Positions 27,280 to 35,416 of a stretch of DNA of 64,000 nt are shown one piece after another. A program made the position numbers and the translations under genes. The notes under the pieces were generated by a model. That model saw nothing but the letters and a program-made list of their open reading frames with translations. It made no database searches and was not told where the DNA came from. Position 1 is the stretch's first letter, and every line of letters starts with the position of its first letter. This DNA comes from an uncultured Pelagibacteraceae bacterium (GTDB lineage: Bacteria > Pseudomonadota > Alphaproteobacteria > Pelagibacterales > Pelagibacteraceae), in the NCBI GenBank assembly GCA_902623495.1, contig CACNTW010000004.1, positions 26,679-90,678 on the forward strand, in the 5' to 3' direction.

Positions 27280-27978
27280 ATGAAACAAACAATTGCCCTT
27301 GTTGATGATGATAGAAATATATTAACTAGTTTAAGTATTGCTCTAGAGAAAGAGGGTTTTAATATTCAAACTTATTTGGATGGAGAAAGTGCCTTAATAG
27401 GTTTGTCAAGAAATCCCCCAGACCTTGCGGTTATAGATATTAAAATGCCAAGAATGGATGGAGAAGAATTGTTAAAAAAATTGAGAAAAAAAACATCTAT
27501 GCCCGTTATCTTTTTAACTTCAAAAGATGAAGAGGTGGATGAGCTCTTAGGACTAAAACTAGGGGCTGATGATTTTGTAAAAAAATCAGGTGGCTTTTCA
27601 ACTAAAGTTCTTATTGAAAGAATTCGTGTCCAACTTAGAAAAAAAGATAATAATTTAGAGGATAATAGAAATATAATTTCACATGGAAAATTAAAACTTG
27701 ACCCTTCACAGCTAGAGTGTGAATGGGATGGCAAGCAATTACCAGATAAATTAACAACAACAGAATTCTTAATTGTAAAGGAATTAGCAAAAAGACCTGG
27801 AATTATTAAAGAAAGATCTCAATTAATGGATGTTGCTTACAGAGAAGACACAGATATTGAAGATAGAACAATAGATAGTCACGTAAAAAGGATTAGAAAA
27901 AAGTTTAAAAAAGTAGATAATAACTTTTCAGCGATAGAAACCAGATATGGTAGTGGTTATCGTTGGAATGTTAAATAA
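27280..27978 (+). CDS. chvI: OmpR-family response regulator, ChvI type
   Basis: ChvI is the DNA-binding partner of the ChvG sensor, a conserved envelope/acid response system in alphaproteobacteria. The 232-residue protein has a receiver domain (IALVDDDRNILTSLSIALE, Asp in AVIDIKMPRMDGEE, LTSKDEEVDELLGLKLGADDF) and a winged-helix output domain (LTTTEFLIVKELAKRPG, VDSHVKRIRKKF-type segment, IETRYGSGYRW). The usual Lys-Pro after ADDF is replaced by KKSGGFS, about two residues longer. It shares its stop with the chvG start (TAATG). Confidence 0.92.
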   Translation: MKQTIALVDDDRNILTSLSIALEKEGFNIQTYLDGESALIGLSRNPPDLAVIDIKMPRMDGEELLKKLRKKTSMPVIFLTSKDEEVDELLGLKLGADDFVKKSGGFSTKVLIERIRVQLRKKDNNLEDNRNIISHGKLKLDPSQLECEWDGKQLPDKLTTTEFLIVKELAKRPGIIKERSQLMDVAYREDTDIEDRTIDSHVKRIRKKFKKVDNNFSAIETRYGSGYRWNVK

Positions 27979-29510
27979 TGGCTACTTCAAGATCTAATAA
28001 TCAATCTATTTTAAAAAAATTCTTAGTTATCAACTTTATTGTTTTTTTAGTGATAGGTGTATTAACATTATTTTACCTTAACACAGTAAAACCTACGCTC
28101 ATTAAAAATAAAACTGCCTCGCACATAAAAATTATTGATAATACAACAGAAAATATTGATCGTTTAAAAATAAATTTCTCATCTGAAGATATTAGAGAGT
28201 TTCTGTTTTCCACTAAATTTTTATTTCAAAGTATAGATAGAGTACAGATATTTGATAGTGAATTTAATCTATTAGGAGATACCGACACATTAGACTTAGA
28301 TCCAAATGCTTTCTCAAGAAGTCTAAACATAATTGAAATGAGTGACTTAAATAATCAAAGTATTCAAAATAAGAATTTGGAAGAGAGTAATAAAAGCTTT
28401 GAAAGTAAAGAAATATTTGAAGATTTAAAAAAGTACTCATATTCATCAGATTATGGAAAACCGTTAACTTACTCTAAAGAAAACTATGATCAATTTTTAC
28501 TAGTAACTGTTAAAAATGTAGTCAGTGAAAACAAAACAATAGGCTATTTAGCTATTACTGAAAATGCCAATGAAATAAAGGTTGCAATAGATGAAAGAAG
28601 AAATTTTATAATCAGAACTGCTTTGCTTGTAGCATTAGTAATTTTAATTTTTTCATATGTATTAAATAGATACTTCTTAAAACCAATTAAAAATTTGGTT
28701 CAATATACAAATATTATAAAAAACAAAAGTAAGGAAAAGACCAATATTGGAAATATAAAAAAAAGAAATGACGAATTGGGAAAATTATCAAATTCTCTTG
28801 ATGAAATGACTAATGAATTAAACAAAAGAATTACTACAGCAGAAAATTATTCAACAGATCTTTTGCATGAAATCAGAAATCCTTTAGCATCTCTAAAAAG
28901 TGCCTCTGAGATAATTTCTGAAACAAATGATAAATCTCAAAGAAACAAATTAATTAATATTGTATCACATGACGTAGAGAGAATTGAAAGATTAATAACT
29001 GATTACTCTCAAATGCTAAGAGATGAGGCTGCAATTTCCTCTGAGAAAATGCAAAAATTAAATTTAAAAGAGATTGCTCAATCTGTTGTTGACGATTTTA
29101 ACAGTATCTATGAAACAAAAAAATCGATTGGAATTAAATTGAAATCTAATGGAATTAAAAATTATAGTATCTTAGGGATAGAAAATAGAATTGAACAAAT
29201 TATTGCAAACTTATTAGAAAACTCAATTTCTTTTAGTGAAAATAATCAAGAAATTACCGTTGAAATATCAAAAGATAAAAATGATAAAATTAAATTAGTT
29301 GTCGTTGATCAGGGATCTGGATTTACTGAAAAGGATACAAATAAGATATTTAATAGATTTTATAGCAATAGACCTGAAAACTTTGGAGAACATTCGGGTT
29401 TGGGATTAAATATTGTCAAAAATTTAGTTGAAATTCATGGTGGTGAAATCAACGCATCTAATAATAAAGATAAAGGGGCAAGAATTGAAATAATTTTCCC
29501 AGAAGCATAA
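27978..29510 (+). CDS. chvG: Sensor histidine kinase, ChvG type
   Basis: ChvG senses envelope or pH signals and phosphorylates ChvI. The 510-residue protein has a membrane helix at about 15-37, a periplasmic domain of some 170 residues, a second helix near 212-230, a HAMP linker, the H-box DLLHEIRNPLASLKSASE with the phospho-His, and an ATPase domain with N-box IIANLLENSISFS, VVDQGSGFTE and GLGLNIVKNLVEIHGG. It starts on the chvI stop codon. The hprK gene often next to it elsewhere is absent. Confidence 0.93.
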   Translation: MATSRSNNQSILKKFLVINFIVFLVIGVLTLFYLNTVKPTLIKNKTASHIKIIDNTTENIDRLKINFSSEDIREFLFSTKFLFQSIDRVQIFDSEFNLLGDTDTLDLDPNAFSRSLNIIEMSDLNNQSIQNKNLEESNKSFESKEIFEDLKKYSYSSDYGKPLTYSKENYDQFLLVTVKNVVSENKTIGYLAITENANEIKVAIDERRNFIIRTALLVALVILIFSYVLNRYFLKPIKNLVQYTNIIKNKSKEKTNIGNIKKRNDELGKLSNSLDEMTNELNKRITTAENYSTDLLHEIRNPLASLKSASEIISETNDKSQRNKLINIVSHDVERIERLITDYSQMLRDEAAISSEKMQKLNLKEIAQSVVDDFNSIYETKKSIGIKLKSNGIKNYSILGIENRIEQIIANLLENSISFSENNQEITVEISKDKNDKIKLVVVDQGSGFTEKDTNKIFNRFYSNRPENFGEHSGLGLNIVKNLVEIHGGEINASNNKDKGARIEIIFPEA

Positions 29511-29554
29511 ATCTTTGTTGATATATTAAGTGAAATTGTTAAAAGCCTCTTTCT

Positions 29555-30841
29555 ATGGAAGATTTTAAAGTAAAAGATATATCCCAAGCAGAATTTGGAA
29601 GAAAAGAAATTTCACTGGCTGAAACTGAAATGCCAGGATTAATGGCTCTTAGAGAAGAATATAAGGGTAAAAAACCTTTAAATGGAGCTCGGATTGTTGG
29701 TTGTTTACACATGACAATACAAACAGCCGTCTTAATAGAAACTTTAGTTGAGTTAGGAGCCGAAGTAAGATGGTCCTCATGTAATATTTTTTCGACACAA
29801 GACCATGCAGCGGCAGCGATTGCAAAAGCTGGCATTCCTGTATTTGCTTGGAAAGGCGAAACAGAAGAAGAATATTGGTGGTGTGTAAAGCAAACTATTG
29901 AAGGAAAAGATGGCTGGAAACCAAATATGATACTTGATGATGGTGGCGATCTTACAGCATTGATGCACAAAGATTATAAAGAATTATTAAATGATGTTAA
30001 AGGTTTATCAGAAGAGACAACTACAGGAGTTTTAGCATTAAAAAAAATGGAAAGTGAAGGCAATTTACTTGTCCCAGCAATAAATGTTAATGACTCAGTA
30101 ACAAAATCTAAGTTCGACAATTTATATGGTTGCAGAGAAAGTTTAGTTGATGGAATTAAAAGAGCTACTGACGTCATGATGTCAGGTAAGGTAGCTATTG
30201 TAGCTGGATTTGGAGATGTTGGAAAGGGTAGCGCTGCTTCTCTTCGTCAAAGCGGTGCAAGAGTTATGGTTACAGAAACAGACCCAATTTGTGCTCTGCA
30301 AGCTGCAATGGAAGGTTATGAAGTAGTTTTAATGGATGAGATGATAAAAGAAGCTGACATTGTTGTTACAGCAACAGGAAATAAAGATATTGTGACAGCT
30401 GACCATATGAGAGAAATGAAAGATAGAGCAATTCTATGTAATATTGGTCACTTTGATAATGAGATCCAAGTAGATGCTCTTAAAAATTATAAATGGGATG
30501 AAATAAAACCACAAGTTCACGAAATTACATTGCCGGATGGAAAAAGAATTATTTTATTAGCAGAAGGTAGATTAGTTAATCTTGGATGTGCAACAGGACA
30601 CCCAAGTTTTGTAATGAGTGCTTCTTTTACAAATCAAGTAACAGCTCAGATAGAATTATGGAATAACTCAGATAAATACGAGAAGAAAGTATATGTTTTA
30701 CCTAAACATTTAGATGAGAAAGTAGCTAGACTTCATTTAGAAAAAGTTGGAGCTAAATTAACCAAATTATCAGATGATCAAGCAAAATATATAAGTGTAA
30801 CACCAGAAGGACCTTATAAACCAGATGCCTATCGCTACTAA
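29555..30841 (+). CDS. ahcY: S-adenosylhomocysteine hydrolase
   Basis: AhcY splits S-adenosylhomocysteine to adenosine and homocysteine, relieving product inhibition of methyltransferases. The 428-residue protein has [47 protein letters not shown], the NAD-binding [26 protein letters not shown] and the C-terminal [28 protein letters not shown]. It overlaps tsaE by 17 bases. No riboswitch is evident in the 44-base gap upstream. It links functionally to the SAM-II-controlled metX in this window. Confidence 0.97.
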   Translation: MEDFKVKDISQAEFGRKEISLAETEMPGLMALREEYKGKKPLNGARIVGCLHMTIQTAVLIETLVELGAEVRWSSCNIFSTQDHAAAAIAKAGIPVFAWKGETEEEYWWCVKQTIEGKDGWKPNMILDDGGDLTALMHKDYKELLNDVKGLSEETTTGVLALKKMESEGNLLVPAINVNDSVTKSKFDNLYGCRESLVDGIKRATDVMMSGKVAIVAGFGDVGKGSAASLRQSGARVMVTETDPICALQAAMEGYEVVLMDEMIKEADIVVTATGNKDIVTADHMREMKDRAILCNIGHFDNEIQVDALKNYKWDEIKPQVHEITLPDGKRIILLAEGRLVNLGCATGHPSFVMSASFTNQVTAQIELWNNSDKYEKKVYVLPKHLDEKVARLHLEKVGAKLTKLSDDQAKYISVTPEGPYKPDAYRY

Positions 30842-31307
30842 AAGTAGCAAAATAGATATTTCAAAAGAAATTATCACACAAAAAATTGCTGAAAAAATTG
30901 CAAGTAAAGTTAGCAAAAATACAACTTTGCTTTTTTATGGAAACATCGGAGTAGGTAAGACTACATTTATTAGGTATCTAATCAATTATCTTCAAATAAA
31001 AAATGGTTTAGAAACAACAGAAATACCTAGTCCAACTTTTAATATTATAAATGAATATGAGATCAATTCTTTGATTGTTAGACATTTTGATCTTTACAGA
31101 ATTAAAGATAAAAAAGAATTAAATAATTTAGGAATTAATGAAAACTTAGAAGATTATGCTAGATTAATTGAATGGCCTGAAATCTTAGGTAAAAATATAG
31201 AAAGTACTTTTACATTAAAATTTGAATATGATGAAAAGCTTGAAAATAGGTACTTAATTATATCTAATAATATTGATTTTGATTTTAATGAATTTGAAAA
31301 AATTTAA
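30825..31307 (+). CDS. tsaE: tRNA threonylcarbamoyladenosine biosynthesis ATPase TsaE
   Basis: TsaE is the ATPase that resets the TsaB-TsaD complex making t6A37 in tRNAs. The 160-residue protein has a P-loop [45 protein letters not shown] and LIEWPE, all typical. It starts inside ahcY (17-base overlap) and is followed, with overlap, by an AmgK-like kinase and a MurU-like nucleotidyltransferase; tsaE next to this pair is a familiar proteobacterial arrangement. Confidence 0.94.
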   Translation: MPIATKSSKIDISKEIITQKIAEKIASKVSKNTTLLFYGNIGVGKTTFIRYLINYLQIKNGLETTEIPSPTFNIINEYEINSLIVRHFDLYRIKDKKELNNLGINENLEDYARLIEWPEILGKNIESTFTLKFEYDEKLENRYLIISNNIDFDFNEFEKI

Positions 31308-32220
31308 AAAACTATCAGGAGATGCATCTTTTAGACAATTTTATAGAACAAATAATTCAGTATTAGTTTATAGCAAAATTCAAAAGCGATCAAACCTGTT
31401 AAATTATGATGCAGTTAACAAAATATTGATTAAAAATAAAATATTAGCCCCAGGTTTAATTAGTCAAAATTATAAAAAAAACTTTATAGAAATTGAGGAT
31501 TTCGGTAATAAAAACATGTTGTATAAAATTAAATCCTCCAAAAATAAATTAAATGAATACAAAAAAATACTAAAAATTCTATATCAAATTCAAAAAATTA
31601 AAAATTTTAAAACTCAAAATTTTCTTAAAAAAAAATTTAATTTATCAAACTATTCAAAAGGTAAAATACTTAAAGAGTCATACCTTTTTTTGGATTGGTA
31701 CTTAGCAGCAAATAAATTAATTATTCAAAAAGGATATTTAAAAAAAAATCTCAAAAAAATAATAGATAATTTGTATTTAAATTTAAAAATCAAACACAAA
31801 GTGTTTGTACATAGAGATTTTCACGTCTCAAACATGATGTTTTATAAAAATAAAATTGCTTTAATAGATAGTCAAGATGCTGTCTTGGGTAATCCAGCAT
31901 ATGATTTGGCCTCACTTATAGATGATGTAAGAATTAAAACTTCAAATAGTTTTAAGTCAAATATTTTAAAAGTATTTCTAAGTAAATTTAAATATAAAAA
32001 TGAATCTCAATTTATTAATGATTTTGAAATTTTATCTGTTTTAAGAAATCTAAAAATAATTGGTATATTCACAAGACTTGCAAAAAGAGATAAAAAAAGA
32101 AAATATCTAAAATTAATACCTTACGCTTGGAAATTAATCGATAATCGTATCAAAAATAATACAAATTTTCATGATTTAAAAAATTTTCTACAAAAAAACC
32201 CAAGAATAAAAAAAATATGA
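31288..32220 (+). CDS. amgK: AmgK-like sugar kinase (N-acetylmuramate/N-acetylglucosamine anomeric kinase family)
   Basis: AmgK phosphorylates MurNAc at C1 in the direct salvage route from recycled wall sugars to UDP-MurNAc. I prefer the ATG at 31288 to the TTG at 31273. The protein is an aminoglycoside phosphotransferase-fold kinase: KLSGDASFRQFYR at the start, catalytic VFVHRDFHVSNMMF (HRD-H-N) and IDSQDAVLGNPAYDLASLIDD (metal-binding DxQD). It overlaps tsaE and the following nucleotidyltransferase, which supports the AmgK-MurU assignment over a general phosphotransferase. Confidence 0.8.
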   Translation: MNLKKFKKLSGDASFRQFYRTNNSVLVYSKIQKRSNLLNYDAVNKILIKNKILAPGLISQNYKKNFIEIEDFGNKNMLYKIKSSKNKLNEYKKILKILYQIQKIKNFKTQNFLKKKFNLSNYSKGKILKESYLFLDWYLAANKLIIQKGYLKKNLKKIIDNLYLNLKIKHKVFVHRDFHVSNMMFYKNKIALIDSQDAVLGNPAYDLASLIDDVRIKTSNSFKSNILKVFLSKFKYKNESQFINDFEILSVLRNLKIIGIFTRLAKRDKKRKYLKLIPYAWKLIDNRIKNNTNFHDLKNFLQKNPRIKKI

Positions 32221-32909
32221 AAGTTAAAACAGCAATAATTTTATGTGCAGGATTTGGAAAAAGATTAATGCCATTAACTGAGAAAACACCAAAACCACTT
32301 TTAAAAATTAATGAGATTAGCTTATTAGAAAATACTATAAACTTAATAAAATTATTAGAAATAAAATCTTTAAAAATTAATACTTTCTATTTAAGTGATA
32401 AAATAAAAGATTTCATTTTTTCAAATAATTTTGGTTTAGAAATTCAAATTATAGAAGATGGTAAGGAAATATTAGATACAGGGGGTGGTATTTTAAATGT
32501 AGTAAATAATTCAGTTGAAACAGATTTCGTAGTTTTTAATCCTGATACAATTTGGAACGCTCAATATGCAAATGAAATCAACCAGATGGAAAATATATAT
32601 TTTAAAAATAACTTAGAAAATATTTTAATGGTTGTAAAAAAAGATTTAAGTTTTGATAAAAGATTTAAAGGCGATTTTTCTCTGGATGGCAATAATTTAA
32701 AAAAGAACCATGATAAGAATTATATTTATACAGGGTGTCAAATTATAAATAAAAAAATATTTAAAAATTTATCAAAAAAAATATTTTCAATGAATGAGAT
32801 TTGGGATAATTACATCAAAAAAGAAAATTTGTATGGTTTCGAGAGTAGTATTGAGTTTCTTCATTTAACAGATAAAGATATTTACGAAAAACTTCTTCAA
32901 AAAGGTTAG
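32217..32909 (+). CDS. murU: MurU-like sugar-1-phosphate nucleotidyltransferase
   Basis: MurU transfers UMP to MurNAc-1-phosphate to make UDP-MurNAc, bypassing MurA/MurB. The 230-residue protein starts with the nucleotidyltransferase signature AIILCAGFGKRLMPLTEKTPKPLLKINE, followed by ILDTGGGILNVV and VVFNPDTIWNAQY (metal-binding Asp). Its position directly after an AmgK-like kinase supports MurNAc salvage; mannose-1-phosphate guanylyltransferase is the main alternative by sequence alone. Its TAG stop shares bases with the convergent gpmA stop in a TTAG. Confidence 0.8.
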   Translation: MKVKTAIILCAGFGKRLMPLTEKTPKPLLKINEISLLENTINLIKLLEIKSLKINTFYLSDKIKDFIFSNNFGLEIQIIEDGKEILDTGGGILNVVNNSVETDFVVFNPDTIWNAQYANEINQMENIYFKNNLENILMVVKKDLSFDKRFKGDFSLDGNNLKKNHDKNYIYTGCQIINKKIFKNLSKKIFSMNEIWDNYIKKENLYGFESSIEFLHLTDKDIYEKLLQKG

Positions 32910-33616
32910 AATTTAATTAAATCCTTAGATCTACTCTGATCTAGGTATTTAGCTTCTTTTATATTCTTTTTTTCAAATTTCAAAAGTAGAGGATTTCCGG
33001 TTGGTATTTCAAGTTTAGAAATTTCATTGTCATCAATTTTAAATAAATATTTCAAAAGCGATCTAATAGAATTTCCATGAGCAGATATAATTGTGTTATC
33101 GTGCAAATTTTTCTCTATGTTTTCAACAAAATAGGGCACAACTCTATCATAAGTATCTTTTAAGGACTCTGTATCTGGAATTAAGTTACGCGGTATATCA
33201 TTATAAATACTTATATTTTTTGGATGATATGGACTATTTGTGTTCAATGGTTTTGGCGGATTATCCCAAGATCTTCTGAATTTGTGAACTTCTTCTTCTC
33301 CTAATTTTTTTCTCATTTCATCTTTATTTAATCCTGTAAGTGACCCGTAGTGCCTTTCATTTAATTGCCAGGCCTTAATTATATTATTTGGTTTTACTCT
33401 GATCGTATTTAAAATGAGCTTCAAGGTATCAATCGATCTTTGTTGATATGAAGTATAAAAATGTTTTATTTCTAAATTTAATTTTTTTATAAACTCACCA
33501 GCTTTACAGGCTTCCAATTTACCTTGTGGTGCGAGCTCAACGTCGACCCATCCTGTAAATTTATTTTCTAAATTCCATTCGCTTTGACCATGTCTAACAA
33601 GTATTAAGTGACTCAT
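32906..33616 (-). CDS. gpmA: 2,3-bisphosphoglycerate-dependent phosphoglycerate mutase
   Basis: GpmA interconverts 3- and 2-phosphoglycerate in glycolysis and gluconeogenesis. The 236-residue protein has the phospho-histidine motif LVRHGQSEWNLENKFTGWVDVELAPQG, NERHYGSLTGLNKDE, RRSWDNPP and the second catalytic His in ISAHGNSIRSLLKYL. Length and motifs match the cofactor-dependent family rather than GpmI. It stands alone, convergent with murU and divergent from a small membrane gene. Confidence 0.95.
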   Translation of the reverse strand: MSHLILVRHGQSEWNLENKFTGWVDVELAPQGKLEACKAGEFIKKLNLEIKHFYTSYQQRSIDTLKLILNTIRVKPNNIIKAWQLNERHYGSLTGLNKDEMRKKLGEEEVHKFRRSWDNPPKPLNTNSPYHPKNISIYNDIPRNLIPDTESLKDTYDRVVPYFVENIEKNLHDNTIISAHGNSIRSLLKYLFKIDDNEISKLEIPTGNPLLLKFEKKNIKEAKYLDQSRSKDLIKF

Positions 33617-33642
33617 TTGTGAAAATTTAATATAGATTAACT

Positions 33643-34014
33643 ATGAATTACTTAAAGCAGTTTTTTTATCTGTCTAACGTAGTTTTATTTATTTTTTACT
33701 TATATCCCGGTAGTATTTTTGGATGTTTTATTTATAGTGATTGTAAAATTCAACCACAATTAACAAGAGATTTTTTAGTATCTTCAAATCACGTTTATGT
33801 TTTCTTTATTATATCAATTCTAGGATTAATTGTTTTTAAACATAAATTAAAAAATATATTTATTTATCTTATTTGTATTTCTATTGTTTTAGAAATTCTG
33901 CACTTAATAATTCCAGAAAGAGGATTTGAATTAGGTGATTTGTTTGGTAATATAATAGGTGTATTTTTATCGTTTTTAGTTTTTAAAATAATTTATAAAG
34001 GTAGATTGCAATGA
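33643..34014 (+). CDS. VanZ-like small membrane protein
   Basis: The function is unknown. The 123-residue protein has about four membrane helices (SNVVLFIFYLYPGSIFG, VYVFFIISILGLIVF, IFIYLICISIVLEILH, NIIGVFLSFLVFKIIY). The segment LEILHLIIPERGFELGDLFGNIIGVFL resembles the VanZ family core (E-x-H-x3-P-R-x3-D-x3-N). It overlaps the DUF1476 gene by four bases (ATGA), so it may be co-translated with the ATP synthase inhibitor, though a functional link is not evident. Confidence 0.65.
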   Translation: MNYLKQFFYLSNVVLFIFYLYPGSIFGCFIYSDCKIQPQLTRDFLVSSNHVYVFFIISILGLIVFKHKLKNIFIYLICISIVLEILHLIIPERGFELGDLFGNIIGVFLSFLVFKIIYKGRLQ

Positions 34015-34319
34015 GTTCATTCGATGAAAGAAAAAAAGGTTTTGAAAAAAAATTTGCTCATGATGAGGAAAAACAATTTAAAATTAATGCAAGAAAAAAT
34101 AAATATTTAGGGGAGTGGGCCTCACAAATTCTTGGATATGATGAAGAAAAAAAAAATCAATATATTCAAGATGTAATTAAAGCAGATTTTGCTGAGGCAG
34201 GTGATGAAGATGTGTATAGAAAGCTTTATGGAGATTTAAAAGATAAAAATATATCCGAAGATCAAATTAGAAAAAAAATGCTAGAATGCAATGAAAAAGC
34301 AACTACTGAAGTTAGTTAG
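34011..34319 (+). CDS. ATP synthase inhibitor zeta subunit (DUF1476)
   Basis: Zeta is the alphaproteobacterial protein that binds F1 and blocks ATP hydrolysis, first characterised in Paracoccus. The 102-residue protein is highly charged and helical; MSSFDERKKGFEKKFAHDEEKQFKINARKNKYLGEWASQILG is the diagnostic N-terminus, and the four-helix body follows (DVIKADFAEAGDEDVYRKLYGDL). It overlaps a nuclease gene by 29 bases. The target enzyme's beta and epsilon genes are at the left edge of this window. Confidence 0.9.
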   Translation: MSSFDERKKGFEKKFAHDEEKQFKINARKNKYLGEWASQILGYDEEKKNQYIQDVIKADFAEAGDEDVYRKLYGDLKDKNISEDQIRKKMLECNEKATTEVS

Positions 34320-34803
34320 TTTTCTATTTTTATTTACATTTGCAGCAACTAATTACTTACTATCAGAAACAATCCTAATTTCAGATAAGATTAAAATAAT
34401 TGATGGTGATACAATTTTATTAGATAATAAAAAAATTCGTTTTTCAGGTATAGATGCTCCAGAAACTAAATTTAAAGGGAAGCAACAGTTTTGCCTAAAA
34501 AATAAAAAAAAAATTAATTGTGGAAAAATTTCAAAAAATTCTCTTTCAGAAAAAATTATAAATAAAAAATTAAAATGTCTAATCGAGCCACAAAAGGACT
34601 ATTTTGGTAGGTATTTAGGTGAGTGTTTTATAAATAATGAAAGTGTTTCAGCTTACATGGTAAGAAATGGATTAGCCTTCGACTATCCAAAATATTCGAA
34701 AAAAAAATATTCTAAAGATCAAATTTATGCAAAAAACAATAAGTTAGGTTTATGGAGTATGGAATTTGATTACCCATGGATATGGAGAAAAAATAATAGA
34801 TAA
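34291..34803 (+). CDS. Thermonuclease-like secreted nuclease (SNase fold)
   Basis: This is a probable periplasmic nuclease with a staphylococcal nuclease fold. The 170-residue protein has a signal peptide (LLKLVSFLFLFTFAATNYLLS) and SNase motifs KIIDGDTILLDNKKIRFSGIDAPETKF and DYFGRYLGECFINNESVSAYMVRNGLAFDYPKYS, carrying the catalytic Asp, Arg and Glu regions. The start lies 29 bases inside the DUF1476 gene; no later Met precedes the signal peptide, so the start is reasonable. Role could be scavenging of nucleic acid or repair. Confidence 0.85.
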   Translation: MKKQLLKLVSFLFLFTFAATNYLLSETILISDKIKIIDGDTILLDNKKIRFSGIDAPETKFKGKQQFCLKNKKKINCGKISKNSLSEKIINKKLKCLIEPQKDYFGRYLGECFINNESVSAYMVRNGLAFDYPKYSKKKYSKDQIYAKNNKLGLWSMEFDYPWIWRKNNR

Positions 34804-34816
34804 TTTATATTAAACT

Positions 34817-35416
34817 GTGATTCTTTTTAGAAAGTATTTTTTATTTTTTGGTCTATTATTTTTAACTGCTTGCTCATCGATACCACAAAATACAGCAGAT
34901 GGCTGTTCAATATTTTCTGAGAGATATCTTTGGTATAAACACGCGAAAAAAACTGAAAAAAAGTGGGGAACACCAATTAACTTACAATTAGCAATAATAA
35001 AAATGGAATCTGATTTTGACTGGCTCGCTAAGCCCGCACGTCAAAAATTATTTAAAGTTATACCTTATAAAAGACCTTCAAGTTCATTTGGATACTCACA
35101 AGCTATTAAAGGTACTTGGAAACAATATAAAGATGAGACTGGAAATAAATATGCTTTAAGATCTAGATTTAAAGATAGTGTTGATTTTATTGGCTGGTAT
35201 ACAAACAAAACGGAAAAAATTTTAAAGGTTTCAAAAAAAGATGCTTTCAGACAATATATTGCTTATCATGAAGGCTGGGGAAATTATAAAAATTATAAAA
35301 ACAATCAGAAAGTTATAGTATTGGCAAAAAAAGTAGAGGGTTATTCAAACAAATTCAAGAAGCAGCTTAATAAATGTAGTAAATCTTTGACTACTAGAAA
35401 ATATATTATTTTTTAA
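34817..35416 (+). CDS. Lipoprotein with lysozyme-like (SLT-type) domain
   Basis: This is a putative lytic transglycosylase or related wall-binding lipoprotein. The GTG start gives a lipoprotein signal FFGLLFLTACSSIPQ with lipobox Cys at about residue 19. The mature part contains NLQLAIIKMESDF (likely catalytic Glu), then SSSFGYSQAIKGTWKQYKDETG and AYHEGWGNYK, which fit the lysozyme-like fold. The gene is 199 residues and its end overlaps the convergent RND transporter gene by 11 bases. Activity is inferred from the Glu-Ser-Phe context. Confidence 0.75.
   Translation: MILFRKYFLFFGLLFLTACSSIPQNTADGCSIFSERYLWYKHAKKTEKKWGTPINLQLAIIKMESDFDWLAKPARQKLFKVIPYKRPSSSFGYSQAIKGTWKQYKDETGNKYALRSRFKDSVDFIGWYTNKTEKILKVSKKDAFRQYIAYHEGWGNYKNYKNNQKVIVLAKKVEGYSNKFKKQLNKCSKSLTTRKYIIF

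Noticed and set aside
27372-27734. 120-aa minus-strand ORF
   Set aside because: Antisense shadow of chvI; Ser/Phe-rich composition is typical of reversed AT-rich coding DNA.
29511-29554. SAH or SAM-type riboswitch before ahcY
   Set aside because: The gap is only 44 bases, lacks GC-rich stems and cannot hold a known SAH aptamer.
29539-29970. 143-aa minus-strand ORF over ahcY (and others at 29777, 29974)
   Set aside because: Antisense shadow of the highly conserved ahcY coding sequence; no promoter, no family resemblance.
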